NCBI RefSeq assembly: GCF_016774335.1
Contig: NZ_JAETWA010000031.1
Location: 96,464 to 160,463 of the forward strand
DNA length: 64,000 nucleotides
Source: Luteimonas saliphila
Lineage (GTDB): Bacteria; Pseudomonadota; Gammaproteobacteria; Xanthomonadales; Xanthomonadaceae
Direction of reading: 5' to 3'
Numbering within the stretch: position 1 is the first letter of the stretch; every line of letters begins with the position of its first letter. Positions 16,709 through 26,324 of this stretch are shown one piece after another. The position numbers and the translations under genes are program-made. The notes below the pieces were generated by a model. It made no database searches, had not been told where the DNA came from, and saw nothing but the letters and a program-made list of their open reading frames with translations.

Positions 16709-18028
16709 ATGGCAGTTGGGAATCGCAAGGGTGGCGGCTGGCTGCTCGCCTCGGCACTGGTGGTGTCCGGATGGGCCATGGCGGCGCCGGCGGAGACCGC
16801 GACGGCAGGCGAAGGCGGCACGGTGCTGGTCACCGCCGCGCGGATGCTCGACGTGCGCAGCGGTCGGCTCGTGGAGTCGCCGGCGCTGCTGGTGCGCGAC
16901 GGTCGCATCGTCGAGGTCGGCCGGGGCGCGCCCGCCCGCGTGCCCGCCGGCGCGCGCCATGTCGACCTGCCGGGCATGACCCTGGTGCCGGGCCTGATCG
17001 ACCTGCACACCCACCTCGACAGCGACCCCTCCTACGGCGGCTACACCGGCTACCAGTTCAACGACCGCTTCTGGTCGATGCTGGCGGTCAGGCATGCGCG
17101 CGACACGCTGGAAGCCGGCTTCACCACCGTGCGCAACCTGGGCTCGGATGCCTGGAACGACGTCGGCCTGGCCCAGGCCATCGATGAAGGCAAGATCCCC
17201 GGCCCGCGCGTGGTGCCGGCGGGCTACTCCTTCGGCGCCACCGGCGGGCACTGCGACTCGACGTTCTTCCCGCCTTCGTTCGAATCGCGCAACCCGTACA
17301 ACGCCGACACGCCCGACGAGGTGCGCAAGCGCGTGCGCGAGCTGCGCAAGTACGGCGCGAAGGTGATCAAGGTCTGCGCCACCGGGGGCGTGTTCTCGCG
17401 CAACACCGAGCCGGGGCAGCAACAGATGAGCCTGGCCGAGATGACCGCCGCCGCGGACGAAGCGCACCAGTGGGGCCTGAAGGTCGCCGCGCACGCGCAC
17501 GGCAGCTCGGGCATCAAGGATGCGATCCGCGCCGGCATCGACACCATCGAGCATGTCAGCCTGATCGACGAGGAAGGCATCCGTCTGGCGAAACAGCACG
17601 GCACCTGGCTGGTGTTCGACATCTACAACACGGATTACACGCAGGCCGAAGGCGCGAAGAACGGCGTGCTCGAGGACAACCTGCGCAAGGATCGAGAAGT
17701 GGGGGACATCCAGCGCGAGAACTTCCGCCGCGCCCACCAGGCCGGGGCGAAGATCGCCTACGGCACCGACACCGGCGTGTACCCGCATGGCCAGAACGGT
17801 CGCCAGCTGGCGACCATGGTCCGCTACGGCATGCGCCCGGTGGAGGCGATCCGCAGCGCCACGCTGCATGCGGCCGAGGCCCTGGGCCGCGACGACGTCG
17901 GCGTGCTGGAACCAGGCCGCTGGGCCGACCTGGTCGCCGTGCCGGGCGATCCCACCGAAAACGTCCAACTGCTCGAGCAGGTGCCGTTCGTGATGAAGGG
18001 CGGCGAGGTAGTGAAGGACGCGCGCTGA
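16709..18028 (+). CDS. Metal-dependent amidohydrolase, exported
   Basis: A 439-residue amidohydrolase with a signal peptide (WLLASALVVSGWAMAAPA). The metal ligands are visible in order: LIDLHTHLDSD (HxH), KVIKVCATGG (probable carboxylated Lys), AAHAHGSSG, IDTIEHVSL and the late Asp in YGTDTGVYPHG. This pattern fits the imidazolonepropionase-like/Xaa-Pro dipeptidase-like group that cleaves acylated amino acids or proline dipeptides. ATG 16709 lies downstream of CACGGGGAG. It is monocistronic and followed by REPs. Confidence 0.88.
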   Translation: MAVGNRKGGGWLLASALVVSGWAMAAPAETATAGEGGTVLVTAARMLDVRSGRLVESPALLVRDGRIVEVGRGAPARVPAGARHVDLPGMTLVPGLIDLHTHLDSDPSYGGYTGYQFNDRFWSMLAVRHARDTLEAGFTTVRNLGSDAWNDVGLAQAIDEGKIPGPRVVPAGYSFGATGGHCDSTFFPPSFESRNPYNADTPDEVRKRVRELRKYGAKVIKVCATGGVFSRNTEPGQQQMSLAEMTAAADEAHQWGLKVAAHAHGSSGIKDAIRAGIDTIEHVSLIDEEGIRLAKQHGTWLVFDIYNTDYTQAEGAKNGVLEDNLRKDREVGDIQRENFRRAHQAGAKIAYGTDTGVYPHGQNGRQLATMVRYGMRPVEAIRSATLHAAEALGRDDVGVLEPGRWADLVAVPGDPTENVQLLEQVPFVMKGGEVVKDAR

Positions 18029-18091
18029 GCGGCCGCCTGGCGGCGCACCGGCCACGAAGCCCCAACCCGTCCGCCGTCCTCCGCTCCCACC

Positions 18092-18289
18092 GTAGCCCGG
18101 ATAAGCGCAGCGCATCCGGGACAAGCCAGGCTCCCCGCCCCTCCAGCACCGACCTGACCCTCCTCCGGCACCACACCCGTAGCCCGGATAAGCGCAGCGC
18201 ATCCGGGGCATGCGAGCGCATCCGGGGTCACCGGGATCCGGTCCAACCGGAATTCGAATCCCCGGATGCGCTGCGCTTATCCGGGCTAC
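18092..18289. repeat. REP cluster, GTAGCCCGG class (two direct, one inverted)
   Basis: Full REPs lie at 18092-18120 and 18179-18207 (forward) and 18261-18289 (inverted, ending CCGGGCTAC). A partial copy, GAGCGCATCCGGGG, follows the second. The last two form a REPIN-like inverted pair directly before a RAYT tail relic. Confidence 0.9.
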
Positions 18290-18583
18290 GGCGCTGCGGT
18301 CGAGTGCCTGCGCATCGCGCAGGATCCGCTGATCGCGCCGCATCCGGTCTACCTGGCGCTTGGCGCCGATCCGGCCAGCCGCGCCACGGCCTGCCGCACC
18401 TGGCTCCAGGCGCCGCCCGAAGCCGAAGAAGTCGCGCGCATCCGCGCCTACATGACGCAGGAGAAGGCCCTTGGCGCGCCCCGCTTCCAGGCGATGGTCG
18501 AAAAAGCACTCGACCGCCCCGCTGCGGTGCGGCCGCCGGAAGGGCCGCGAGGCGACCGCCTGGCGGACGCGGCGGGCGGTTAA
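18290..18583 (+). pseudogene. RAYT transposase C-terminal relic
   Basis: About 95 codons without start or HUH domain. The translation DPLIAPHPVYLALGADPASR and later IRAYMTQEKALGAPRFQAMV aligns with the end of the RAYT at 40793 (DPLVTPHPEYLALGANRPAR; IRAHLQQQKVLGSDRFQAWV). The 5' half is replaced by the inverted REP at 18261. Confidence 0.8.
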
Positions 18584-18672
18584 TCCCCTCCGTCCCCTAG
18601 TCTGTGCTTCACGCTCCACCAGCGGTAGTCCGGGGTACGCTGGGTCCCATCGCAAGTGAATGGAGAGGCCGA

Positions 18673-18990
18673 ATGTTGCAGATCCAGTTGAACACCGACA
18701 ACCACATCGACGGCACCGACGCGCTGGAATCGCGTGTCACTGCGATGCTGGAGCAGTCGTTGGGTCGCTTCTCCTCCCGCCTGAGCCGGATCGAGGTCTT
18801 CCTGTCGGACAGCAACTCCACCAAGGGTGGGCCGAACGACAAGCGTTGCGCCTTGGAGGCCCGACTCGAGAACGATGACCCGCTGGGCGCCAGCCATGAG
18901 GACCAGGATATGGAAAAAGCGATTCGTGGTGCATGCGACAAACTCAAGACCGTGCTCGACACTCGCATCGAGAAGCAGCGCGGGTACTGA
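18673..18990 (+). CDS. HPF/RaiA family ribosome-associated protein
   Basis: A 105-residue protein with the HPF/RaiA beta-alpha fold: LQIQLNTDNHIDG, a helix with SRVTAMLEQSLGRFSSRLSR, IEVFLSDSNS, the strand CALEARLENDDPLGAS, and helix AIRGACDKLKTVLDTRIEK. Family members bind the 30S decoding region and silence ribosomes under stress. It is longer than YfiA-like short forms only by a short loop. ATG 18673 follows GGAGAGG. It is not near rpoN, so it is probably an accessory copy. Confidence 0.82.
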   Translation: MLQIQLNTDNHIDGTDALESRVTAMLEQSLGRFSSRLSRIEVFLSDSNSTKGGPNDKRCALEARLENDDPLGASHEDQDMEKAIRGACDKLKTVLDTRIEKQRGY

Positions 18991-19063
18991 GTGGCGCGGA
19001 AATGGAGGAAAGGGTCAGTGTCCAAGGTCGTCCCGCATACCCCCTGATACGCTTCGTTGCACG

Positions 19064-19190
19064 ACCCAGGAAAGCACTCGGTGGCCTGACGCCAGCAGTC
19101 ATTGGTCGCCAGCTGGCCCACGCGGCTACAGCAGAGCCGGACTCCAGATCAGACCGGCACTGAAAACGGGGGCGTCGCGGCCAAGGGTAA
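19064..19190 (+). pseudogene. IS3-family transposase 3' remnant
   Basis: The stretch [20 protein letters not shown], ending TAEPDSRSDRH and a stop, matches the C-terminal part of the IS3 transposase fragment at 51424-51888 ([19 protein letters not shown]). DNA identity continues past the stop (GGACTCCAGATCAGACC in both). No N-terminal part is present. Confidence 0.8.
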
Positions 19191-20736
<1,546 letters not shown>

Positions 20737-20743
20737 AGACACG

Positions 20744-20773
20744 GCGGAGGCGCGCCCTGCTGCGCGCCTCCGC
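20744..20773 (+). terminator. Hairpin terminator of the lytic protease gene
   Basis: A perfect 12-bp stem, GCGGAGGCGCGC at 20744-20755 with its complement at 20762-20773 and a 6-nt loop, lies 8 bp after the stop codon. No long T-tract follows. A near-identical hairpin is at 23045-23071 in the protease relic. Confidence 0.75.
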
Positions 20774-21088
20774 ATGTGCACTCGCGGATTCGGTGCCTGA
20801 CACCTTTCCTGGGGCGCCCCGGGCCCGTGCACGGAGCAAGACGCGGAGGGGATGGGTATCGTGGCAATGCGCAGGGGTGTGTAGGAAGAGTTCGACAGTA
20901 GCATCGTCGGATGCCTGGCCGTCACGGCGACTTCCGCACCATGGCACAGGCGAAGGTGCGTCGCATCGCCACCTCAGGCCTGCAAGCGTGCCGCAGAAGC
21001 TGCCATCAGCCGATGGATTGCAGCAAGTGGATCTGACCCCGTTGTTGGCGCGATTTTTCCCGACAGAACGAAACGACAGGCACTCCTG
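20774..21088. other. Intergenic region with REP half-site
   Basis: No gene is supported in 315 bp. The sequence GTGCCTGACACCTTTCC at 20793-20809 belongs to the TGTCCCTGACACC repeat class found at the ends of the second RAYT unit. AAGTGGATCTGACCCC at 21024-21039 resembles another short repeat that recurs at 45387. Confidence 0.5.
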
Positions 21089-21215
21089 TCACGGGCTGGC
21101 ATCTTCGACGGGCGCGGCAGCATCCTGCGCGGCGATCAGTTGCCAACGGCCATCGCGCTTGATCCAGATGTCGGTCCAGACGTAACGAGAGTGACGCCAC
21201 CGAAAGAACGAGAAA
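21089..21215 (-). pseudogene. SnoaL/NTF2-like (DUF4440-type) gene 3' fragment
   Basis: On the minus strand a frame ending at 21089 reads FFRWRHSRYVWTDIWIKRDG and then RWQLIAAQDAAAPVED, the typical last strands of NTF2-like DUF4440 proteins. Nothing of the first two thirds of such a protein is found upstream. A second frame starting at ATG 21227 looks like a short signal peptide (MIIRYFLVLSVASLS), so the locus may be an internally deleted exported gene; this last point is uncertain. Confidence 0.6.
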
Positions 21216-21340
21216 GTATCTGATGATCATCGATGCCTCTGTCGCGTCGTGCCATCGCATACCAGGCATCTTGGGCCCTGCTCCAAGGTCCGCTGCCGGA
21301 TGAAGCAGGCTTGGCGTTGTGATTCGAAGATGCGCGCCAT

Positions 21341-21988
21341 TCAGTGCGGGACGAGCATGCCTCGGCGCGCGGTGGCGATGAACGCAGCCAGCAACACAAG
21401 CCCGAAGAACATAGACAGCCAGTCGAGCGTCGCGGGCGCCCGCGCGAAACCAAGATGCGCCAGCATCGCCCAGCCGCCGCCCGCGAGCAGGAGCAGGTGG
21501 AACGCCAGATTGCCGGCTTCGTTCGACACGTTGCGCATCAACTCGTCCATGTGCCGCCATTGCAGGAATGTCAGGGGCACGCTTGCGCCGAACAACGCGA
21601 CCGCGACCAGGAGCGCTGTGGGTTGCGGTACGACGCCTCCCGGACTCGCCAGTGCCAGCACGATCAGCGCGCCGCCCATCGCGACCATGGAGGACGCCGC
21701 ATAGGCCAGCAGCCGGCGTTGGTCCCGCAGTTCGTCCGCGTCCTCCATGTTCAGAAACCGGGCCCCAAGGCCAGGACTTGCCACGCCGACCGCGATGCAC
21801 AGGGCCATGACCAGGTAGAGCAGACCGACGGTCGCAGCGATCAGTTCGGAAGCGCCCGCACTGCCGAGCGCGCCGCTATCGAGCAGGGGGTCGAGCGCCA
21901 TCATGCCGAGAACGCCGAGCACCGCGCCCACGGCGGCGGAAATCGCCACCTTCCGCCACTTCGGTGGTTTGGTCTGTGCCATGTCCAT
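21341..21988 (-). CDS. Six-helix membrane protein of unknown function
   Basis: A 215-residue protein with about six hydrophobic segments (AAVGAVLGVLGMMAL; IAATVGLLYLVMALCIAVGV; MVAMGGALIVLALA; LLVAVALFGASVPL; AFHLLLLAGGGWAML; MFFGLVLLAAFIA). A polar loop (NMEDADELRDQRRL) precedes the third. Its ATG overlaps the stop of the HTH gene by one base (TAATG), so the two are translationally coupled. Such membrane protein/HTH pairs are common, but their role is not known. Confidence 0.75.
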   Translation of the reverse strand: MDMAQTKPPKWRKVAISAAVGAVLGVLGMMALDPLLDSGALGSAGASELIAATVGLLYLVMALCIAVGVASPGLGARFLNMEDADELRDQRRLLAYAASSMVAMGGALIVLALASPGGVVPQPTALLVAVALFGASVPLTFLQWRHMDELMRNVSNEAGNLAFHLLLLAGGGWAMLAHLGFARAPATLDWLSMFFGLVLLAAFIATARRGMLVPH

Positions 21989-22197
21989 TACGCCTCCTCG
22001 GGTTCCCAGTGGTCGACGAACAGTTCGGGCACGTTGACGCCGAACAGCTTCGCCATGCGCAGCGCCAGCGGCAGGCTGGGGTCGTACTTGTCAGCCTCGA
22101 CCGCGTTGATCGTTTGGCGCGAGACCCCGAGCCGCCGGGCCAGCTCGCCCTGGCTCCAGCCTCGGTCTTCGCGCATCCGCTTCAGGTGGTTTTCCAA
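21988..22197 (-). CDS. Small XRE-type HTH regulator
   Basis: A 69-residue single HTH protein: DRGWSQGELARRLGVSRQTI forms the helix-turn-helix, followed by NAVEADKYDPSLPLALRMAK and an acidic tail. The length equals that of stand-alone Cro/CI-like regulators. A long inverted repeat with an additional half-site lies immediately upstream (22209-22270) and probably mediates autoregulation. The downstream membrane protein overlaps it by one base. Confidence 0.9.
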   Translation of the reverse strand: MENHLKRMREDRGWSQGELARRLGVSRQTINAVEADKYDPSLPLALRMAKLFGVNVPELFVDHWEPEEA

Positions 22198-22208
22198 GAT
22201 GGGACACT

Positions 22209-22270
22209 CCTGCCTGTAAAGAACCTTTTACAGGCAGGCCAGGGGGCTGTCAAGAACTCTTTACAGGCAG
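22209..22270 (-). promoter_or_regulatory. Palindromic operator upstream of the HTH/membrane protein operon
   Basis: CCTGCCTGTAAA at 22209-22220 is perfectly inverted at 22227-22238 across a 6-nt spacer. The right arm is repeated directly as TTTACAGGCAG at 22260-22270, with AAGAAC before each right arm. The palindrome begins 12 bp before the HTH start codon. Position and symmetry fit an operator for the HTH protein; binding is inferred. Confidence 0.7.
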
Positions 22271-22365
22271 ACCAAGGTGTCGCAATGGAGTCAGCTCATT
22301 TTCCTACCCGACGGCGCGTCTTCTATGGTTTGAAGTCGCGCGCAAGTCCACAAGCTGGACCCACG

Positions 22366-22893
22366 TCAAGTGACGTGTGTGCCAGCCCTGCTCTCCACGT
22401 CTGCCAGCGCATCGCGTGAGCCATCCCAGCCGGAGGTGATGACGCTGAAGTTGCCGTCGGTCTCGAGCACGATGGCATCCACGCGTTCGAGCGACGCCTG
22501 GCCCGCCGCTCTCGCCGCGGCGCGCAGCTCTCCTACTGTCACGCGCTGCCGGCGCATCGTCTCCGCGCACGGCTGTCCGTTCCGCAACAGCAGGGTCGGT
22601 GCGTTCTTGACCGCACGGCGCACCCAGCCCACTCGGACCGAGGTCCAGGTGATCAAATACTGCAGCATGATCAGCAGGCCCATCCCGGCCACGCCCTCCA
22701 CAAGCGCCACCTGCCTCGTCAGCAGCACGGTCGCCAAGGTTGATCCCAGCGCGATGGTGACGATCAGATCGAACGCGTTCCACTTCGAGACCGTGCGCTT
22801 GCCTGTCATCCGCAGCCATATCAGCAGCGCCAGGTAGGCAAGCGTGCCTACCGCGAGCACCCGAAATACCCCTTGCCAGCTGTCGAAGAACAT
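22366..22893 (-). CDS. DUF421 (YetF-like) membrane protein
   Basis: A 175-residue protein with two or three N-terminal membrane helices (VLAVGTLAYLALLIWLRM; DLIVTIALGSTLATVLL; GLLIMLQYLITW), the family signature MTGKRTVSKWNAFDLIVTIA, and a soluble domain (NAPTLLLRNGQPCAETMRRQ then RVTVGELRAAAR). This is the YetF/DUF421 layout; the function is not established. ATG 22893 begins the first amphipathic helix. Confidence 0.85.
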   Translation of the reverse strand: MFFDSWQGVFRVLAVGTLAYLALLIWLRMTGKRTVSKWNAFDLIVTIALGSTLATVLLTRQVALVEGVAGMGLLIMLQYLITWTSVRVGWVRRAVKNAPTLLLRNGQPCAETMRRQRVTVGELRAAARAAGQASLERVDAIVLETDGNFSVITSGWDGSRDALADVESRAGTHVT

Positions 22894-23410
22894 CCGCGTC
22901 TCCCACTATGATCTGCGTGCATTCACGCATGTGGGCCGTTGAAGCATCGTGATCCGATAGAAGAGCACTCGAATCGACATCGAGCACTTCTGTAACCCGC
23001 GGACACGGAGAAGCGATCTCCGGTTCCGTGGCTGAAGGCATGGCAGAGGCGCGCCCTGCGGCGCGCCTCCGCATGTACATGCGCGCGGTGATTGTCCCTG
23101 GCGCCCTGTTTCGCAGGCATCTTATTCGTATAACGGGGAACTGCGCAGCGTCGGAGAACTCCTCGGCACCGATCGACAATTGTTCCTGACACATGCAGTC
23201 CCTAGCCCGCCGGATTGTTCGGCTGCGCTCTCCGCTGCCCACAGTGCCCAATCAGATGCGCGTGCCGGCATCAGGACGCGCGGATACCTCAGTCCCTGAC
23301 GGCTTTTCCCGCGCTGGCGGATCGAATCGGCGTCCCCTTGGCCGGGGCCTTACGCGGTGTCGGGGTCTCTGCTAACGTTTGGCGATCGGAATGCCGGGAC
23401 AGGGGGAGTC
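22894..23410. other. Intergenic region with protease 3' relic
   Basis: This 517-bp stretch has no intact gene. It contains the relic listed at 23023-23077 and half-copies of the CCCTGACACC repeat class (GATTGTCCCTGGCGCC at 23089-23104; TTGTTCCTGACACATG at 23178-23193). The right end carries the ribosome binding site AGGGGGA before ATG 23411. Confidence 0.6.
23023..23077 (+). pseudogene. Relic of lytic protease 3' end plus terminator
   Basis: These bases copy 20722-20779: the last codons and stop of the protease (CCGTGGCTGAAG) and the GAGGCGCGC hairpin. The hairpin remains paired despite substitutions. It is probably the tail of a deleted paralogue. Confidence 0.75.
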
Positions 23411-23986
23411 ATGGCCGGTCGATCCATGCCGAGGCGTGCCAGTGCCGCACTCATGATGTTGGCCATCTCTGTCGCCTCGCCCGTGTGGGCGGAGACGTTC
23501 TACTTCTGTTTCGTGAGGGACCCGTACAACTACCCCAAGGGGTTCTACGTCACGCCAATCCGGTCTACGCATGTCGAACGCGTCGATGAGAGGAAGACCG
23601 GCTCCAGGTTCGCGGAGTGGCTCACGGAGAACTCGATGCCGATACCCGGGGGCTCGTACCTGCCCGACTGCCTGGCCAGCAGCAATGCCGACTTCGTGCG
23701 CGAGCAGCACGGCTACTACGATTACGCCGTCGTGGACTGGCCCGGCGAGCCCACCCCCGAACAACCGAAGGAGCAGCTGCCGACTGGCGCATTCCTGGTG
23801 ATCGAGGACGCCGATCCGCCCGTCGAGTCCCCGGAGGTTCTCGCCGCCAGGGCACTGGCCAGCGAGCGGCAGCGTGCCGCCGCCATGGCCGGCAAGCTGG
23901 CCGAGATCGCCCGCCGCGACGCGGAGCTGGACGCAATGTTGCGCGAGGTGATCGAACGGGCGAAGCGCCGCGGGAGCATGCAATGA
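23411..23986 (+). CDS. Hypothetical exported protein
   Basis: A 191-residue protein of unrecognised family. The ATG at 23411 follows AGGGGGA and opens a signal peptide (SAALMMLAISVASPVWAET). The mature part begins with FYFCFVRDPYNYPKGFYVTP and ends in a charged helix (residues 140-190, Ala/Arg/Glu-rich, likely coiled coil). Two Cys may pair. Its stop overlaps the start of the next gene (ATGA), so the two form an operon. Confidence 0.65.
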   Translation: MAGRSMPRRASAALMMLAISVASPVWAETFYFCFVRDPYNYPKGFYVTPIRSTHVERVDERKTGSRFAEWLTENSMPIPGGSYLPDCLASSNADFVREQHGYYDYAVVDWPGEPTPEQPKEQLPTGAFLVIEDADPPVESPEVLAARALASERQRAAAMAGKLAEIARRDAELDAMLREVIERAKRRGSMQ

Positions 23987-24990
23987 TCCGGCATGTGGTG
24001 CTGGCCGGGTGGCTCGTCGTCCTGAGCCTTCTGTCTGCCACTGCGCTGGCGCAGTCTCCGCCACCGATCCGACTCGACCAGCACATCCAGGGCACCGCCT
24101 CCAGCGGGGGCGGCGCGTTCCATGCGTTTGCCGCCACGCACGCCACCCGGGTCAGGCTGGTGCTGTCGCTGCCGGATGCCTTCGGAGCAGTGGCGCTCTA
24201 CGACACCGCCGGCGTGGAGATCGCATGGGTCGACGGGTACGGCGAAGTGACCCTGTCGCACACGCTGCCCGCGGACGGGATCTACCTGGTCGGCATCACC
24301 AGTGCGACGCCCGGCGTTGCCTATGGGCTCACACTGACCGGCCAGGAGCCGCGCATCACCTACGTATACGACGACGAGTCCGGGCCCGGGCCCGGGCTGG
24401 AGGATGCGGTCATCGTGGCAGCCTCTGCCGAGCCGGAGTCGGCGGAGCCCGCGGCGGCTGCGGAGAAGACTGCGCCAGAGGCGATGCGCAGTGGCCCACT
24501 GCAGCCGGCGGAGCCCGCGGAGGCAACGCAGATGGATGCGGGCGCAAGGTCGTCCCCCGAAGCCGATCAGCCCGACCCGGCGGTCTGGGGCGTATACGCT
24601 CGTTTGATCGGGCGCCGTACCGTGCCGAGGGCCGGCAGCTATCAGCTGGCATGGCACTGGAACCGGCCGGGCGAAGAAATCAGAGAGGAATGGCACAACA
24701 GCCAGGGCAAGGTTGCGGGGACGATCGCGATCAGACCGACCGGCCAGGCCGGACAACTGCGACTGCATTCGGCCATGCTGGGCGGCAAGGAATGGATCGG
24801 TCGCATCGGCGACGGGGGACAGGTGACCTACGTCGGAGTCGGCCTGCTCAAGCTGCCGTTCGTGGTCGACGTATCCGACGAAGGAATGTACCGCTCGCGG
24901 CGGGCCAAGGTGGATGATGCCGGTCGTCCGATCTCGATCCAGCCCGCGGATATGCGCAGCCAGTGGCCCTTGTCGCCCGAGGAAGGCTGA
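23983..24990 (+). CDS. Hypothetical exported protein with pre-peptidase-like N-domain
   Basis: A 335-residue protein. Signal peptide: VVLAGWLVVLSLLSATALAQ. Residues 30-110 look like a small beta domain (FAATHATRVRLVLSLPDAFG; AVALYDTAGVEIAWVDG; IYLVGITSATPGVAYGLTLT), resembling bacterial pre-peptidase C-terminal-like domains. An Ala/Glu/Pro-rich linker (145-195) leads to a second domain (WHWNRPGEEIREEWHN). It is coupled to the preceding gene by a 4-bp overlap. Function unknown; an envelope role is plausible. Confidence 0.65.
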   Translation: MIRHVVLAGWLVVLSLLSATALAQSPPPIRLDQHIQGTASSGGGAFHAFAATHATRVRLVLSLPDAFGAVALYDTAGVEIAWVDGYGEVTLSHTLPADGIYLVGITSATPGVAYGLTLTGQEPRITYVYDDESGPGPGLEDAVIVAASAEPESAEPAAAAEKTAPEAMRSGPLQPAEPAEATQMDAGARSSPEADQPDPAVWGVYARLIGRRTVPRAGSYQLAWHWNRPGEEIREEWHNSQGKVAGTIAIRPTGQAGQLRLHSAMLGGKEWIGRIGDGGQVTYVGVGLLKLPFVVDVSDEGMYRSRRAKVDDAGRPISIQPADMRSQWPLSPEEG

Positions 24991-24993
24991 CCG

Positions 24994-25107
24994 GCCACCG
25001 ATGCCAGGCGTGCGATCGACGACTGGATCCAGTTCTACGACCATCGCCATCCACACCGGGCCTCGGGAGTGAAGGCACCCGCTGACGCGTATGCTCTAGC
25101 GGCCTGA
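24994..25107 (+). pseudogene. IS3-family transposase C-terminal relic
   Basis: In frame 1 the DNA reads AIDDWIQFYDHRHPHRASGV and KAPADAYALAA before a TGA, the characteristic end of an IS3 OrfB integrase (WIxFYNxxRPHxALG...PAEAY). The family differs from the remnants at 19064 and 51424. Nothing upstream belongs to it, since the exported protein gene ends at 24990. Confidence 0.8.
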
Positions 25108-25231
25108 CCTGTGCAGAAACCGCTAGGTCACTACAGAAAGTTGGCAATGGCCGCATAGCTCCACTTCTTGCGACTGCAAGAAAATGGGGGATTATCGTTC
25201 GACCCTCGTCCTCGCTCCGAGTACTCGCTGG

Positions 25232-25990
25232 CTAGCGTCTGGCCTGCGTCACCCAGCACGTCGACAGCCCCTTGGCGATCGCAACGGCGTCGACGATCTC
25301 GACGAAGCGCGCTCCAATCTCCTCGTCCAGACGCATCGAGCGGAACTGTCCGTCCTTGCAAAGCATCTCCACCATGGCCGGCGATCCGGATAGTGTTCCG
25401 GCTACCGCCTGAAGCGCGGCTTCCTTGTCGCCGAGCTGGAAATGCAACAAGGCAAGGTTGTACTGCGCCCAGCGGTACCTTCCGGAAGTGCCCTCCTGGA
25501 GGGCGACCGCCTTTTCCAAGCTCGCTCTGGCCCGGTCGTAGTGCCCTTTTGCGGCAGACGGATCTTCCAGGGACCTTGCATACCGGAACTCCGCGTAACC
25601 CAGGAAATTGTGGGCTTCGGAGCTGTCCGGAGACACCGCCAGGAAGTCCTGGTAACTCTTGATTGCCTCGGGATACTCGCGGCTCATCAGATGCCGGGTC
25701 CCGGCTTGAAGGAGAGGAAGCGCCTCATCCAGCTTCTGGAGTCGGTCCTCCACCTCTTCCAACTCTCTTCGCTTCTGCTCGAGCTCCCCGTTGAGTACGG
25801 TGATCCTGCGCGACATCTCGGCCTCGGAGGCCTGCAGTGCCTGAATCTTCTGTTCGAGGGGTGTGAGCCTGGTGGCGCTGTAGTACAACGCGCCCACCAG
25901 GAAAACGGCACCGGCGCCGATCATCAACATCGACATTGCCGATGAACGGCGCAGCTTCGACAATGCATGCTCGATACGCTTTTCATCCAT
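25232..25990 (-). CDS. Membrane-anchored coiled-coil/TPR protein
   Basis: A 252-residue protein. One membrane helix (SMLMIGAGAVFLVGALYYSA) is followed by a coiled coil (LEQKIQALQASEAEMSRRIT then residues to about 95) and TPR-like repeats (EYPEAIKSYQDFLAVSPDSS; YDRARASLEKAVALQ; WAQYNLALLHFQLGDKEAAL). This layout suggests an inner-membrane scaffold. ATG 25990 is preferred over ATG 25999 because GAGG lies 9 nt before it. The gene overlaps the end of 25983-26324. Confidence 0.75.
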   Translation of the reverse strand: MDEKRIEHALSKLRRSSAMSMLMIGAGAVFLVGALYYSATRLTPLEQKIQALQASEAEMSRRITVLNGELEQKRRELEEVEDRLQKLDEALPLLQAGTRHLMSREYPEAIKSYQDFLAVSPDSSEAHNFLGYAEFRYARSLEDPSAAKGHYDRARASLEKAVALQEGTSGRYRWAQYNLALLHFQLGDKEAALQAVAGTLSGSPAMVEMLCKDGQFRSMRLDEEIGARFVEIVDAVAIAKGLSTCWVTQARR

Positions 25991-26324
25991 CGCCGCCATC
26001 CTCGATCAATTGCTCGATCAGCTTGAACGAGCGATTGAAGAAGTAGATGATTCGCGCGGATGACATGGCAATCATCCCGGAACTACCGAACAACGCGACC
26101 AGTACCTCCGTGTTCCCCGGTTTGTTGGTTATCAACATGTACGCCGCATACAAGAGAAGAAGAAAGGCGAACATCGTCAGTAGCAGGTAGACGTATCGCT
26201 CGATCTTGAACATGGCCATCAGGCGCTCGAGCGCGCCGAGCGCCGTATCGACCAGCTCTCTCCTCCGCTTGAACTTCGCGGCCGTCGATGGAGCTCGCAC
26301 ACCTGCACCGGGCGGAACGGACAT
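25983..26324 (-). CDS. Small two-helix membrane protein
   Basis: A 113-residue protein with two hydrophobic segments (YVYLLLTMFAFLLLLYAAYM and EVLVALFGSSGMIAMSSA) and charged ends. It is not assigned to a family. Its stop overlaps the start of the TPR protein gene, so the two are co-translated and probably form a membrane complex. Confidence 0.6.
   Translation of the reverse strand: MSVPPGAGVRAPSTAAKFKRRRELVDTALGALERLMAMFKIERYVYLLLTMFAFLLLLYAAYMLITNKPGNTEVLVALFGSSGMIAMSSARIIYFFNRSFKLIEQLIEDGGDG

Noticed and set aside
16379..18655. A 758-codon minus-strand frame over the amidohydrolase
   Set aside because: It spans REPs, a dead HTH and an antisense amidohydrolase, and has no coherent domain.
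22304..23251. Minus-strand 315-codon frame over the DUF421 gene and its upstream DNA
   Set aside because: It crosses the protease relic and overlaps DUF421 in another frame; it resembles the antisense frame at the intact protease terminator.
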